DNA from: Caulobacter vibrioides | GTDB taxonomy: Bacteria > Pseudomonadota > Alphaproteobacteria > Caulobacterales > Caulobacteraceae | Direction of reading: 5' to 3' | Length of the DNA: 64,000 nucleotides | Assembly: GCF_002858865.1 (NCBI RefSeq) | Contig: NZ_PJRR01000012.1 | Location: forward strand, 271,422 to 335,421 | In this document: positions 25,661-37,124 of the stretch, one piece after another | Layout: each line of letters begins with the position of its first letter | How positions within the stretch are numbered: the stretch's first letter is position 1 | Translations under genes and position numbers: made by a program | The notes under the pieces: model-generated | The model's database searches: none | Told to the model about the DNA's origin: nothing | What the model saw: only the letters and a program-made list of their open reading frames with translations

Positions 25661-26296
25661 ATGATCCTGTCGATCGACACCTGCCTGGGCGCCAGCTCGG
25701 TCGCCATCCTCGACGGCGACCGCGTGCTGGCCACGCGCGCCGAACCGATGACCCGGGGCCACCAGGAGCGCATCGGGATCTTGGCCCGCGAGGCCGCCGC
25801 GGAGGCGGGCGTCGCGTTCGAGGACCTGACGCGGATCGCCGTGACGGTGGGACCCGGCTCCTTCACCGGCCTGCGCGTGGGCCTGGCCTTCGCCAAGGGT
25901 CTGGCCACCGCGCTCTCCATCCCGTGCGTGGGGGTCAATACGCTGGAGAGCCTGGCCTTCGGGACCAAGGGCTTCGCCGTCGCCCTGATCGATGCGCGCA
26001 TGGATCAGGTCTATATGCAGGCCTTCGTCGACGGCGCAGCCGTGATGGCCCCCGACGCCCTGGGCCTTGGCGAGGCCTCAGCGCGCCTTGTTGAGCTGTA
26101 TCGAGGCGGCCCGGCGACCCTGATCGGCTCGGGCGCACCGCTGCTGGCCGACACCATGAGGGGGGCGGTGATCCTGACCCCCGCCGCGCCCGATCCCGTG
26201 GCCGTGGCGCGCCTGGCCGCCGGCCGACCCGCTCCGACCCACGCGCCCCGGCCGCTGTATCTGCGCGCGCCTTACGCAACCCTGCCTACGACCTAG
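25661..26296 (+). CDS. tsaB: tRNA threonylcarbamoyladenosine biosynthesis protein TsaB
   Basis: A 211-residue YeaZ-type ASKHA protein that forms the TsaBD heterodimer needed for t6A37 formation. It has ILSIDTCLGASSVAILDGDR at the N-terminus and the conserved VTVGPGSFTGLRVGLAFAKG at about residues 63-82. It lacks the metal-binding His pair that TsaD has. rimI follows eight bases later, a widespread pairing. Confidence 0.93.
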   Translation: MILSIDTCLGASSVAILDGDRVLATRAEPMTRGHQERIGILAREAAAEAGVAFEDLTRIAVTVGPGSFTGLRVGLAFAKGLATALSIPCVGVNTLESLAFGTKGFAVALIDARMDQVYMQAFVDGAAVMAPDALGLGEASARLVELYRGGPATLIGSGAPLLADTMRGAVILTPAAPDPVAVARLAAGRPAPTHAPRPLYLRAPYATLPTT

Positions 26297-26304
26297 ACTT
26301 CAGC

Positions 26305-26757
26305 ATGAACCTGCGTCCCGTCGGCTCAGAAGCCGCCTTCGATCTCGCCGACCTGCACGACAAGGCCTTCGACCGCCCCTGGACGGCGCTGGAGTTCGAC
26401 GACCTGCTGAAGTCCCCGGGCGCGTTCGCGATCCTTGGCGAGGCGGGCGAGCCGGCGGAGGCCAAGGGCTTCATCCTGTGCCGCTCAATCGCCGGCGAGG
26501 CCGAAATCCTGACCGTAGCGGTCGATCCCGCCGCCCGCCGGCGCGGCTGGGGCGCGGCCCTGGTCGAGGTGGCCGCCGGGATCGCCGCCGAGACCAAGGC
26601 CGAGGCGATGTTTCTGGAGGTCGCCGCCGACAACCTCGCCGCCATCGCGCTGTACCAGACCACCGGCTTCCTCAAGGTGGGTTTGCGCAAGGGCTATTAT
26701 CCCCATCCCGATGGCGCCAAGGACGCGCTGGTGATGCGACGGGCGCTTAACACTTAA
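26305..26757 (+). CDS. rimI: Ribosomal-protein-alanine N-acetyltransferase RimI (GNAT)
   Basis: A 150-residue GNAT acetyltransferase. Motif A (acetyl-CoA pyrophosphate binding) is VDPAARRRGWGAALVEVA, motif B covers FLEVAADNLAAIALYQTTGF, and the C-terminal KVGLRKGYYPHPDGAKDALVM is typical of RimI. It is predicted to acetylate the N-terminal Ala of ribosomal protein S18. The position between tsaB and fur matches related genomes. Confidence 0.9.
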   Translation: MNLRPVGSEAAFDLADLHDKAFDRPWTALEFDDLLKSPGAFAILGEAGEPAEAKGFILCRSIAGEAEILTVAVDPAARRRGWGAALVEVAAGIAAETKAEAMFLEVAADNLAAIALYQTTGFLKVGLRKGYYPHPDGAKDALVMRRALNT

Positions 26758-26802
26758 GGGTCTTGCCCCTATCTTGCCGGCGACTCAGACGGAGGCTCCG
26801 CC

Positions 26803-27210
26803 GTGGATCGACTCGAAAAGGCCTGTATCGAAAAAGGCATGCGCATGACCGACCAGCGTCGGGTCATCGCGCGCGTGCTGTCGTCGGCCGAGGACCATCC
26901 GGACGTCGAGGAGCTGCACCGCCGCGCCCACGCCATCGATCCGCACATCTCGATCGCCACGGTCTACCGCACCGTGCGCCTGTTCGAGGAAAGCGGCATC
27001 ATCGAGCGTCACGACTTCCGCGACGGCCGCTCGCGCTATGAGCAGAGCCCGGACCATCACCATGACCACCTGATCGACATGAAGACCGGCAAGGTCGTCG
27101 AGTTCGTGGACGAGGAGATCGAGGCCCTGCAGCACGCGATCGCCAAGAAGCTCGGCTACAAGCTGATCGACCACCGCCTCGAGCTCTACGGGATGCCGCT
27201 GGAGGAGTAA
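26803..27210 (+). CDS. fur: Ferric uptake regulator Fur
   Basis: A 135-residue metal-responsive repressor. The winged helix spans residues 1-80 (MTDQRRVIARVLSSAEDHPD, ISIATVYRTVRLFEESGII). The metal and dimer domain begins with the HHHHDHL cluster (SPDHHHDHLIDM), followed by the acidic VVEFVDEEIE and a His near residue 122. The CxxC zinc motifs of E. coli Fur are absent, as is common in alphaproteobacterial Fur. The GTG start is set by GGAGG seven bases upstream. A Fur box precedes the TonB receptor at 51660. Confidence 0.9.
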   Translation: MDRLEKACIEKGMRMTDQRRVIARVLSSAEDHPDVEELHRRAHAIDPHISIATVYRTVRLFEESGIIERHDFRDGRSRYEQSPDHHHDHLIDMKTGKVVEFVDEEIEALQHAIAKKLGYKLIDHRLELYGMPLEE

Positions 27211-27217
27211 GTCCAGC

Positions 27218-27338
27218 CCTTCTCCCCTAGCGGGAGAAGGTGTCGCGAAGCGACGGATGAGGGGTCGAGCGGGCCATGCCGAGAAACCCCTCATCTGAGC
27301 CGCTGACGCGGCCCACCTTCTCCCGCAAGGGGAGAAGG
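27218..27338. repeat. Inverted pair of 'cttctcccgcaaggggagaag' elements
   Basis: The left unit is ccttctcccctagcgggaga, reading on to ggatgagggg. The right unit is cccctcatctgagccgctga, reading on to the mirrored arm ending ggagaagg. It fills most of the 189-bp fur-miaB gap. Same family as 309-372 and 22133-22290, and it may end the fur transcript. Confidence 0.75.
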
Positions 27339-27399
27339 AAACGCGCTGCGACCCCGCCACCCTTGCACACCGGGCCTCTCGCCCCCATAACCTCGCCGC

Positions 27400-28742
<1,343 letters not shown>

Positions 28743-28746
<4 letters not shown>

Positions 28747-29687
28747 GCCGCACCCCTGAGTTCCTGCCGCTGTCCGACGACGCGGTCCACGCCGTCTCTG
28801 GCCCCAGCGGCCGCCACGCGGCCCTGATCGAGGACGCCTTCAAGGTGCTGATCGAGACGCCGGGCGGTGGTGTCACTCTCACCGGCGACGCGCGCGGCCG
28901 CACCAGCGCCAAGCGCGCCTTGCAGACCCTGGCGGCCCGCGCCGACGCCGGCGACGAGGTGGTCGAGGCCGATGTGCGGATCGCCATCGGCGGCGCGCAC
29001 GAGAGCAGCGGCCAGGCCTCGCCCCGCGCCGTGCGCAAGGGCAATGTCTCGCCCAAGACCAAGAGCCAGGCCCAGTATCTGGAACGAATGGCGACCCATC
29101 CGCTGGTCTTTGGCCTGGGTCCCGCCGGCACCGGCAAGACCTTCCTGGCCGTGGCCCATGGCGCGGGCATGCTGATGCGCGGCGAGGTCGACCGCCTGAT
29201 CGTCACCCGCCCCGCCGTCGAGGCCGGCGAAAAACTCGGATTTCTGCCGGGCGACCTGAACGAGAAGGTCGATCCCTATATGGCGCCGGTCTGGGAGGCC
29301 CTGACCGACATCATGGGCGCGGATCAGCTGCGCCGTCGCCGCGAGAAGCTGGAGATCGAGGTCGCCCCGATCGCCTTCATGCGCGGCCGCACCCTCGCCC
29401 ACGCCTTCGTCATCGTCGACGAGGCCCAGAACTGCTCGCGCCTGCAGATGAAGATGGTGCTGACCCGCATCGGCGAGGGCGCGCGCATGGTCGTCACCGG
29501 CGACCCGACCCAGGTGGATCTGCTCAATCCGCGTGACTCCGGCCTGGCCCACGCCGTGTCGATCCTGGAAGGCGTCGAGGGCGTGGCGGTGTCGCGCTTC
29601 ACCGCCTCCGACGTCGTGCGCCACCCGCTCGTCGAACGCATCGTCAAGGCCTATGACGCGGACGCGGCGCAGAGTACTCCCCGCTAG
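28743..29687 (+). CDS. PhoH-family ATPase
   Basis: A 314-residue P-loop protein. Walker A is [16 protein letters not shown]; Walker B is [20 protein letters not shown]; the sensor segment is [12 protein letters not shown]. The N-terminal region resembles the KH-like part of PhoH/YbeZ. YbeZ works with YbeY in ribosomal RNA processing in other bacteria, and ybeY follows immediately. Translation appears to start at the TTG inside the miaB stop (TTGA). Confidence 0.92.
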
Positions 29688-30161
29688 ATGACCATCACCG
29701 TAGATATCGAGATCGAGGACGAGGCCTGGACCAAGGCGGCCGAGGACGCCGAGGCCCTGGTCTGGCGCGCCGCCCAGGCCGTGCTGGACGCCCATGAGGA
29801 CATCGAAGGTCAGGGGATCGTGATCCTGCTGACCGACGATGACAGCGTCCAGGCCCTGAACCGCGAGTTTCGCCAGAAGGACTATGCGACCAACGTGCTG
29901 TCCTTCCCCTCCCCGCCCAATCCGGAGGGTCAGATCGGCGACATCGCGCTGGCCTATGGGGTCTGCGCGCGCGAAGCGGCCGAACAGGGCAAGCCGCTGG
30001 CCCACCATCTGCAACATCTGGTGGCGCACGGCGTGCTTCATCTCCTAGGATATGATCACGAGCGCGACGACGAGGCGGAAGCCATGGAGGCGCTCGAACG
30101 CGAAATCCTGGCGGGTCTGGACGTTCCGGACCCCTACGCCAGCGATGAAGAGGGACGCTGA
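29688..30161 (+). CDS. ybeY: Endoribonuclease YbeY
   Basis: A 157-residue UPF0054 metalloprotein involved in 16S rRNA 3' maturation and ribosome quality control. The zinc ligands are the three His of [34 protein letters not shown] and IGDIALAYG are family hallmarks. It begins on the base after the phoH stop codon. Confidence 0.95.
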   Translation: MTITVDIEIEDEAWTKAAEDAEALVWRAAQAVLDAHEDIEGQGIVILLTDDDSVQALNREFRQKDYATNVLSFPSPPNPEGQIGDIALAYGVCAREAAEQGKPLAHHLQHLVAHGVLHLLGYDHERDDEAEAMEALEREILAGLDVPDPYASDEEGR

Positions 30162-30169
30162 CCAGGGCC

Positions 30170-31096
30170 ATGCCCAGCGACGAGCCTAGTCAACAGCCCG
30201 CCGCCCGACGAAGCCGGGGCGTGCGGGCGTTTTTCCGACGTATGCGCAGGCGACTGATGGGCGGCGGCGAGCCTCCTCGCCCGCCCGAAACCGCCGCGTC
30301 CGCCGCTGCATCCGCCGCTGCGGTCGACCTGGTGGATCAGGCCGAAGCTTTTCAGAGCCTGCGGGTCGCCGATGTTATGACACCCCGCGCAGACATCGTC
30401 GCCGTCGAGCTCTCGACCCCGTTCGAAGCGGTGGCCGCCCAGTTCGCCGAAGCCGAGCACTCTCGGATGCCGATCTATCGCGAGACCCTCGACGACCCCG
30501 TCGGCGTCATCCACGTCAAGGACGTGTTCCGCCTTCTCGCCGACGAGGCCAAGCGCCCTGCGCCGAGCGACCTGATCCTGAACAAGCTGCGCCGCGACGC
30601 CTTGTACGTGCCGGCCTCCATGAAGGCCGCCGACCTTCTGCTCCGCATGCGCACCAGCCGCATCCACATGGCGCTGGTCATCGACGAGTTCGGCGGCACA
30701 GACGGTCTGGTGTCGATGGAAGACCTGATCGAAGCGGTCGTCGGCGAGATCGACGACGAGCATGACGACGCCACCGCCGTTGCGGTCGTAGCGCGTCCGG
30801 GCGGGATCTTCGACGCCGACGCCCGGGCGCCGCTAGAGGAGCTGGAGGCTGCGCTGAGCCACGACCTGGCGCCGCCGGACATGGACGAGGATATCGACAC
30901 CGTCGCGGGCCTGGTCGTCGCCCTGGCCGGCCGTGTGCCCCAGCGGGGCGAGGTGATCGCCCATCCCGACGGTTTCGAGTTCGAAGTCGTCGAGGCCGAC
31001 CCCCGTCGGGTTCGACGCGTTCGGGTTCGCGGCGGTCCTTCCCAACCGGCGGAGCCCGCGCTGGACGGCGCCCAGCCGGACATAGAGCGCTCGTGA
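30170..31096 (+). CDS. corC: CBS-domain protein of the CorC/YbeX (HlyC) family
   Basis: A 308-residue soluble protein. A basic N-terminal tail (about 1-55) leads to a CBS pair (about 62-190: RVADVMTPRADIVAVELST, then TSRIHMALVIDEFGGTDGLV) and a CorC_HlyC domain (about 205-290). There are no membrane segments, which separates it from the longer hemolysin-C-like membrane proteins. CorC/YbeX is linked to Mg/Co efflux and ribosome maturation. It lies in the conserved ybeY-corC-lnt order and overlaps lnt by four bases. Confidence 0.9.
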   Translation: MPSDEPSQQPAARRSRGVRAFFRRMRRRLMGGGEPPRPPETAASAAASAAAVDLVDQAEAFQSLRVADVMTPRADIVAVELSTPFEAVAAQFAEAEHSRMPIYRETLDDPVGVIHVKDVFRLLADEAKRPAPSDLILNKLRRDALYVPASMKAADLLLRMRTSRIHMALVIDEFGGTDGLVSMEDLIEAVVGEIDDEHDDATAVAVVARPGGIFDADARAPLEELEAALSHDLAPPDMDEDIDTVAGLVVALAGRVPQRGEVIAHPDGFEFEVVEADPRRVRRVRVRGGPSQPAEPALDGAQPDIERS

Positions 31097-32685
31097 TCGC
31101 CTGGACGCGGTTCCGTGAACGGCCCTGGAGCGGTCCGGCCCTGGCGCTGATCGCCGGTCTGGCGGCGGCGCTGGCCCACCCGCCCTTCGGCGTGCTGCCC
31201 GGCCTGCTGGGCTATGCGGGCCTGCTGCATCTGCTGGACAACGCCGACGTCCAGCGTCCGCTCCGATCGGCGTTCTGGCGGGGATGGCTGGCGGGCGTTG
31301 GCTATTTCGGGCTCGGCACCTGGTGGGTTGGCGAGGCCTTTCTGGTCGACGCTGCGACCCACGGCTGGATGGCGCCCTTCGCCGTGACCGGCATGGCGGC
31401 CGGACTCGCCCTGTTCTGGGGCCTGGCCGCCCTGCTCTATCGGGCGCTACGGCCCGCGAGCGCCTGGCGCGTCCTGACCTTCGCCGGGGCCTTCGCCGCC
31501 CTGGAATGGATGCGCGGCCATATCCTGACGGGCTTTCCCTGGAATCTTCCCGGCGAAACCTGGAAGGCCGGATCGGCGCCGTCGCAACTGGCTGCGCTGG
31601 TGGGCGCCTATGGCCTGACCTGGATCACCCTGGCCATCGCCGGCGCGCCAGCCCTGTGGCGGCAGGGCCGTGGCGGACGCGCCGCGACCGGCTTGGCCGT
31701 CGCCAGCCTGATCGGCCTCTATGGCTATGGCGTAATCGCTCTGTCTCGCCCTCTGTCCCCGAGCGGTCCCACCACGGTGCGCATCGTCCAGGCGGACATC
31801 AAGCAGGACCTCAAATGGGACGCCGAGCGCTTCGCCCAGATCGTTCAAGCCTATGTGTCGCTGACCGCGACGCCCTATGCCGCAAAGCCCGTCGACATCG
31901 TGATCTGGCCTGAAGGCGCCCTGCCGGCGGCGGTCAATGACTATCTCGCGCCCGGAACCTGGGTGCGACAAGCCATTGTCGACAGCCTGGCGCCCGGCCA
32001 GCTGCTGCTGATCGGCGGCTATCGCTATGAAGGAGCCGGGCCCCATCCGACCTACTACAACAGCCTGGTGGCCCTTCGCAGGACCGAAACGGATCTCGAG
32101 CTCGTCGGGATCTATGACAAGCACCGCCTGGTGCCGTTCGGCGAATACCTGCCCGCTGACCGCTTTCTCACAGTGATCGGCTTCAAGAGCCTGGCGCGAC
32201 TGTCAGACAACTTCACGACCGGCCCTACGCCCGCCCCGCTGCGGATTTCTCCGGAGCTGCTGGTCCAGCCGCTGATCTGCTACGAAAGCCTGTTTCCGGG
32301 CTTGGCCAAGCCCGATCCGAATGTCCGCGCCCTGATCAATGTCTCGAACGACGCCTGGTTCGGCGTGACCTCCGGGCCCCCGCAGCATCTGAACCTGGCG
32401 AGCTACCGCGCGATCGAAAGCGCCAAGCCCATCCTGCGCGCGACCCCGACCGGCATCAGCGCGGTGGTCGACGCGCGCGGTCGTATCGTGCCAGGAGCGT
32501 CGCTCGGCCTAGGAGAAAGCGGCGTCATTGACGCGCAAATACCAGGAATGGGTCAGGTTACGCCCTACGACAACTTCGGTGACGTGGCCTTTCTGGCGCT
32601 TATACTCATATCGGGGGTTGTATCGGCGCGTGTCCGGATAGGAAAAATCTCTTCCTCTATTGCGCCTAAGCGAAAGCTGAGCTGA
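31093..32685 (+). CDS. lnt: Apolipoprotein N-acyltransferase
   Basis: Lnt adds the third acyl chain to the N-terminal Cys of lipoproteins at the inner membrane. The N-terminal 200 residues hold about six membrane helices. The nitrilase-like periplasmic domain has the catalytic triad: Glu in IWPEGALPA, Lys in YDKHRLVPFGEYLP, and Cys in PLICYESLFPG. A C-terminal membrane helix lies near 495-515. The GTG start overlaps the corC stop (GTGA). Its substrates include several lipoproteins predicted in this window. Confidence 0.94.
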   Translation: MIAWTRFRERPWSGPALALIAGLAAALAHPPFGVLPGLLGYAGLLHLLDNADVQRPLRSAFWRGWLAGVGYFGLGTWWVGEAFLVDAATHGWMAPFAVTGMAAGLALFWGLAALLYRALRPASAWRVLTFAGAFAALEWMRGHILTGFPWNLPGETWKAGSAPSQLAALVGAYGLTWITLAIAGAPALWRQGRGGRAATGLAVASLIGLYGYGVIALSRPLSPSGPTTVRIVQADIKQDLKWDAERFAQIVQAYVSLTATPYAAKPVDIVIWPEGALPAAVNDYLAPGTWVRQAIVDSLAPGQLLLIGGYRYEGAGPHPTYYNSLVALRRTETDLELVGIYDKHRLVPFGEYLPADRFLTVIGFKSLARLSDNFTTGPTPAPLRISPELLVQPLICYESLFPGLAKPDPNVRALINVSNDAWFGVTSGPPQHLNLASYRAIESAKPILRATPTGISAVVDARGRIVPGASLGLGESGVIDAQIPGMGQVTPYDNFGDVAFLALILISGVVSARVRIGKISSSIAPKRKLS

Positions 32686-32712
32686 ACTAAAACCTGGATT
32701 TTAGCTTCTGGC

Positions 32713-33147
32713 GTGGGCATGCGCGAGTCGTCGGACACTGAACGCCACCCCAATCCCGTCGACCTGCATGTTGGCGCCCGCATTCGCATGCGCCGCCGAA
32801 TCCTGGGTGTCAGCCAGGAACGGCTGGCCGAGGATCTGGGTCTGACCTTCCAGCAGGTTCAGAAATACGAGCGCGGCGCCAATCGCGTCAGCGCCAGCAA
32901 GCTCTACGAAATCGCCAGAAGCCTGCAGTCGCCGGTCGACTATTTCTTTGAAGGCCTGGAAGACACCACGGGCGGCGGAATGGCCGAACGGGGCGAGCCC
33001 TTCGTGCATGACTTTCTGATGACCCCCGAGGGCCTGGAACTGGCGACGCTGTTCCCAAAGGTCAGTCGACAGAAGGTTCGGCGCCGAATCCTGGAGCTGG
33101 TGCGATCCATGGCCGCCGAAGACGCGGCCAGCGGCTTAGACGACTGA
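32713..33147 (+). CDS. XRE-family HTH regulator (144 aa)
   Basis: A small regulator with one Cro/CI helix-turn-helix at about residues 20-75: RIRMRRRILGVSQERLAEDL, then LTFQQVQKYERGANRVSASKL. The C-terminal half has no recognised sensor and ends in a basic then acidic helix (SRQKVRRRILELVRSMAAED). Such proteins are abundant and conserved in Caulobacterales and Rhizobiales. It lies 28 bp after lnt. GTG at 32713 or ATG at 32719 could start it. Targets unknown. Confidence 0.85.
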   Translation: MGMRESSDTERHPNPVDLHVGARIRMRRRILGVSQERLAEDLGLTFQQVQKYERGANRVSASKLYEIARSLQSPVDYFFEGLEDTTGGGMAERGEPFVHDFLMTPEGLELATLFPKVSRQKVRRRILELVRSMAAEDAASGLDD

Positions 33148-33183
33148 CGCGGCTGTTAGATAAGCTCACCTTGCTCGCATAAA

Positions 33184-33197
33184 CATATCTTTATATG
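33184..33197. promoter_or_regulatory. Inverted repeat CATAT-CTTT-ATATG upstream of metK
   Basis: A perfect 5-bp inverted repeat with a four-base spacer in an AT-rich patch 70 bp before the metK start. It resembles ATAT-rich sites of ArsR-family regulators that respond to S-adenosylhomocysteine (SahR-type). The placement upstream of SAM synthetase makes that attractive, but the motif match is from memory. No SAM riboswitch fold is apparent. Confidence 0.45.
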
Positions 33198-33266
33198 ATT
33201 CTGGTCTAACTGAACGCCGACTGGGCGCCGCGCGCCCGTGCGTGTCTTCATGACCGGAGCTGTCTC

Positions 33267-34490
<1,224 letters not shown>

Positions 34491-34512
34491 GCTATCCGCC
34501 TCCATCTTCGAG

Positions 34513-34548
34513 ACGGGCTCCGATCCTAGCGGGTCGGAGCCCGTTTTC
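34513..34548 (+). terminator. Intrinsic terminator after metK
   Basis: Stem acgggctccga / tcggagcccgt (11 bp, perfect) with a ten-base loop, followed by tttcattt. It lies 22 bp after the metK stop and before trmB, so trmB needs its own promoter or readthrough. Confidence 0.85.
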
Positions 34549-34579
34549 ATTTCGGCTTCAACCCTCTAAGACGCGCGCC

Positions 34580-35260
34580 ATGACCACCCCGCAACAACCT
34601 CACGGACCACTGCGCTCGTTCGGCCGGCTGAAATCGCGCCCGGTGAAGCCGCGCCAGCAGGCCCTGCTCGATACGCTGCTGCCGGAAATCGCCGTTCCGA
34701 CCGGTCCGTTTCAGCCACTGGACCTGATGCCCGAGGCCAAGGCCGTGTGGCTGGAGATCGGCTTTGGCGGCGGCGAGCACATGGCGAGCCAGGCCGGCCG
34801 CAATCCCGAGACCCTGGTGATCGGCGCCGAGCCCTTCGTGAACGGGGTGGCCTCCGCCGTGCGTCATGTCGAGGAGCAGGCGCTCAAGAACGTCCGCATC
34901 CACGAGGGCGACGCCCGCGACGTGGTCGACTGGCTGCCGGACGCCTGCCTGGATCGCGTGTTCATCATGTTCCCCGACCCCTGGCACAAGGCGCGGCACA
35001 ACAAGCGCCGCCTGATCCAGCCGGAGTTCGTGGCCAAGCTGGCTCGCGTCATGAAGCCGGGCGCGGCCCTGCGCTTCGCCACGGATTGGGCGGATTACGC
35101 GGAGTGGACGACCGAGCGGGTTCTGGCCGATCCGAGCTTCCGCTTCGCCGATGAGGCGGCGGACCGCAACGCGATCCCGGCCGACCACGTGACTACGCGC
35201 TACGAGGAAAAGAAGCTGGGCGACTGCGCGCCGGTGTTTCTGGACTTCACCAGGGGCTGA
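34580..35260 (+). CDS. trmB: tRNA (guanine-N7-)-methyltransferase
   Basis: TrmB methylates G46 of tRNA. The ATG at 34580 gives 226 residues; the open frame extends 45 codons upstream through the metK terminator and is rejected. The SAM loop is WLEIGFGGGEHMASQA and the catalytic and substrate region is FIMFPDPWHKARHNKRRLIQ, a TrmB hallmark. The basic N-terminus (RSFGRLKSRPVKPRQ) is typical. Confidence 0.95.
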   Translation: MTTPQQPHGPLRSFGRLKSRPVKPRQQALLDTLLPEIAVPTGPFQPLDLMPEAKAVWLEIGFGGGEHMASQAGRNPETLVIGAEPFVNGVASAVRHVEEQALKNVRIHEGDARDVVDWLPDACLDRVFIMFPDPWHKARHNKRRLIQPEFVAKLARVMKPGAALRFATDWADYAEWTTERVLADPSFRFADEAADRNAIPADHVTTRYEEKKLGDCAPVFLDFTRG

Positions 35261-35361
35261 TCCCGCTACCCCCGACCCTAAGATCCCTTCTCCGGGAGGC
35301 CAGGTGGCCCTAGGCTCCGCGCCGAGCGCTCGACTTCACGCGCGATTTCAGGGGGACGACC

Positions 35362-35748
35362 ATGATCTGGGTCGGAGAGCATTACGCCGGCATACTCGTA
35401 GTCAGCGGTCTTCTGACCCTGACCATGCTTCAGTTTGCGCTGGCGCCCAGCCGGTCTCAGCATTCGACCTTCGGCGAAGCGCTGGAGGGTCCGCTGACGA
35501 ACGTCATTGTTCGCGGCTGGGGGCTGCTGATCGCCCTGATCGGGGGAGGTCTCATCTGGGCGGCCTTCCATCCGGAAACCCGGACACTGGCGGTCGCCTT
35601 CGCCGTCATCAGCAAGGCCTTCTTCATCGGATCGCTGATCGCCCAGGGGCGTCGCTACCTGAAGGGCTTCGCACGCATCGCCATCTTGATCGACGCGGTC
35701 GTCATCGCGCTGCTGGTGACCGGCCTCTGGGCCGGCCACCAGAGCTGA
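35362..35748 (+). CDS. Four-helix inner-membrane protein (128 aa), unknown function
   Basis: Four hydrophobic segments are visible at about 8-28 (AGILVVSGLLTLTMLQFAL), 48-68 (IVRGWGLLIALIGGGLIWAA), 76-95 and 104-123. I do not recognise a named family. A CAGGGGGAC ribosome-binding site precedes the ATG. It converges on ppa with only six bases between the stop codons, so the two transcripts overlap or share a terminator. Confidence 0.75.
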   Translation: MIWVGEHYAGILVVSGLLTLTMLQFALAPSRSQHSTFGEALEGPLTNVIVRGWGLLIALIGGGLIWAAFHPETRTLAVAFAVISKAFFIGSLIAQGRRYLKGFARIAILIDAVVIALLVTGLWAGHQS

Positions 35749-35754
35749 TCGAAC

Positions 35755-36288
35755 TCAGTAGCTCTCGTTGTAACGCTTAATCGCCGTGCGGATGATCTCG
35801 GCGGTTTCGTCGGGATCGGCCCAGCCGCTGATCTTCGTCGACTTGCCCTTTTCCAGATCCTTGTAGTGCTGGAAGAAGTGGGCGATCTGCTCGGTCAGGA
35901 TGGTGGGCAGGTCGCGCCAGCTGGTCACGCCCGTATAGAACGGGTGTAGCTTGTCGACCGGCACGGCCAGGATCTTCTCGTCCGAGCCGGCTTCGTCGAC
36001 CATCATCAGGGTGCCGATCGGGCGGCAGCGGATGATCGCGCCGGGCACCACCGGGGTCGGACCCACCACCATGATGTCGGCGGGGTCGCCGTCGTCGGCC
36101 AGGGTGTGCGGGATGAAACCGTAGTTGGCCGGATAGAACATCGCCGTGTGCAGGAAACGGTCGACCATCAGGGCGCCGCTTTCCTTGTCGATCTCGTACT
36201 TCACCGGCTCGCCGCCCTGCGGGATCTCGATGATGGCGTTCAGGTCGTACGGCGGGTTTACGCCGACGGCGATCTTGGACAGGTCCAT
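35755..36288 (-). CDS. ppa: Inorganic pyrophosphatase (family I)
   Basis: This enzyme hydrolyses PPi released by biosynthetic reactions. The 177-residue hexameric bacterial type is recognised by VKYEIDKESGALMVDRFL, FYPANYGFIPHTLADDGDPA and DIMVVGPTPVVPGAII. The acidic metal ligands of DDGDPADIMV are intact. It is divergent from rimP across a 258-bp region. Confidence 0.96.
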   Translation of the reverse strand: MDLSKIAVGVNPPYDLNAIIEIPQGGEPVKYEIDKESGALMVDRFLHTAMFYPANYGFIPHTLADDGDPADIMVVGPTPVVPGAIIRCRPIGTLMMVDEAGSDEKILAVPVDKLHPFYTGVTSWRDLPTILTEQIAHFFQHYKDLEKGKSTKISGWADPDETAEIIRTAIKRYNESY

Positions 36289-36465
36289 TTTGACTCTTTA
36301 TCAGATGCGGCCCTTGGGGAGCGGCCTGCGCGGCTGGGCTTATAGGCCCAAAATGCTGCGGCGCGGAAGACGACTCCGGAGATTTCCCCGCCATGAGTCG
36401 ACAACGACCGCCAATTCGCCTACAAAGCGTTCCACATCGTCCGTTAGCGCTAGATGGCGCTTTCG

Positions 36466-36498
36466 AGCGGCGGCCCGAAAGGCTGCCGCTTTTTGTTT
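36466..36498 (+). terminator. Orphan intrinsic terminator in the rimP leader
   Basis: Stem agcggcggcc / ggctgccgct (one mismatch) with a CGAAA loop is followed by ttttgttt on the plus strand only. No plus-strand gene lies upstream back to ppa, which is on the other strand. It sits 49 bp before rimP, so it is either an attenuator of the rimP-nusA-infB operon or the end of a short RNA. Confidence 0.65.
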
Positions 36499-36546
36499 GG
36501 CCGAACGGTCTCAGCGCCGCCGGCCCAGAAGTTGAGTTGAGAGACC

Positions 36547-37122
36547 GTGCGCGGGAAGACGCAGGAAGACCGTGACCTGATCGAGATGCTCGATCCCGTG
36601 GCCGAGAGCCTCGGCTACGAGATTGTTCGCCTGCGCCTGATGGGCGGGACCGAGCAGCGCCGCCTGCAGATCATGGCCGAACACCCGCTGCTGGAAGACG
36701 GCTCGGGCGGCGACATGAATGTCGAGGACTGCGCCAAGCTGTCTCGCGCTGTTTCCGAAGTGCTCGACGCGGCCGATCCGATCGCCGGCGAGTACACCCT
36801 GGAAGTGTCCAGCCCCGGCATCGACCGTCCGCTGACCCGCCTGAAGGATTTCGACGACTATGCCGGCCTGGAGGCCCGCATTGAACTCGATCGCGTGGCC
36901 GAGGGCCGCAAGCGCTTCAAGGGCGAGCTCGCCGGCGTCGAGGACGACCAGGTGGGCCTGAACATCGAGGGCGAGGACGACGTCACCGTCTACTTCCCCT
37001 TCGCGTGGGTCATCGACGCCAAGCTCGTCATGACCGACGCCCTGATGGAGCGGGGGGCCAAGCAACGGGCCGCCCGCCTCGAATCCGACAACGAAGACCT
37101 GTCCGAAAGTGAAGAGGACTGA
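36547..37122 (+). CDS. rimP: Ribosome maturation factor RimP
   Basis: A 191-residue 30S assembly factor. N-terminal domain: [20 protein letters not shown], then RLQIMAEHP; central: [20 protein letters not shown] and [20 protein letters not shown], the family signature. An SH3-like C-terminal domain and an acidic tail follow. The likely start is GTG at 36547. It heads the rimP-nusA-ylxR-infB cluster; nusA begins two bases after its stop codon. Confidence 0.95.
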   Translation: MRGKTQEDRDLIEMLDPVAESLGYEIVRLRLMGGTEQRRLQIMAEHPLLEDGSGGDMNVEDCAKLSRAVSEVLDAADPIAGEYTLEVSSPGIDRPLTRLKDFDDYAGLEARIELDRVAEGRKRFKGELAGVEDDQVGLNIEGEDDVTVYFPFAWVIDAKLVMTDALMERGAKQRAARLESDNEDLSESEED

Positions 37123-37124
37123 CC

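Noticed and set aside
33148..33266. SAM riboswitch before metK
   Set aside because: I could not find the paired-helix layout of SAM-I, SAM-II or SAM-IV classes; only a short AT-rich inverted repeat is evident.
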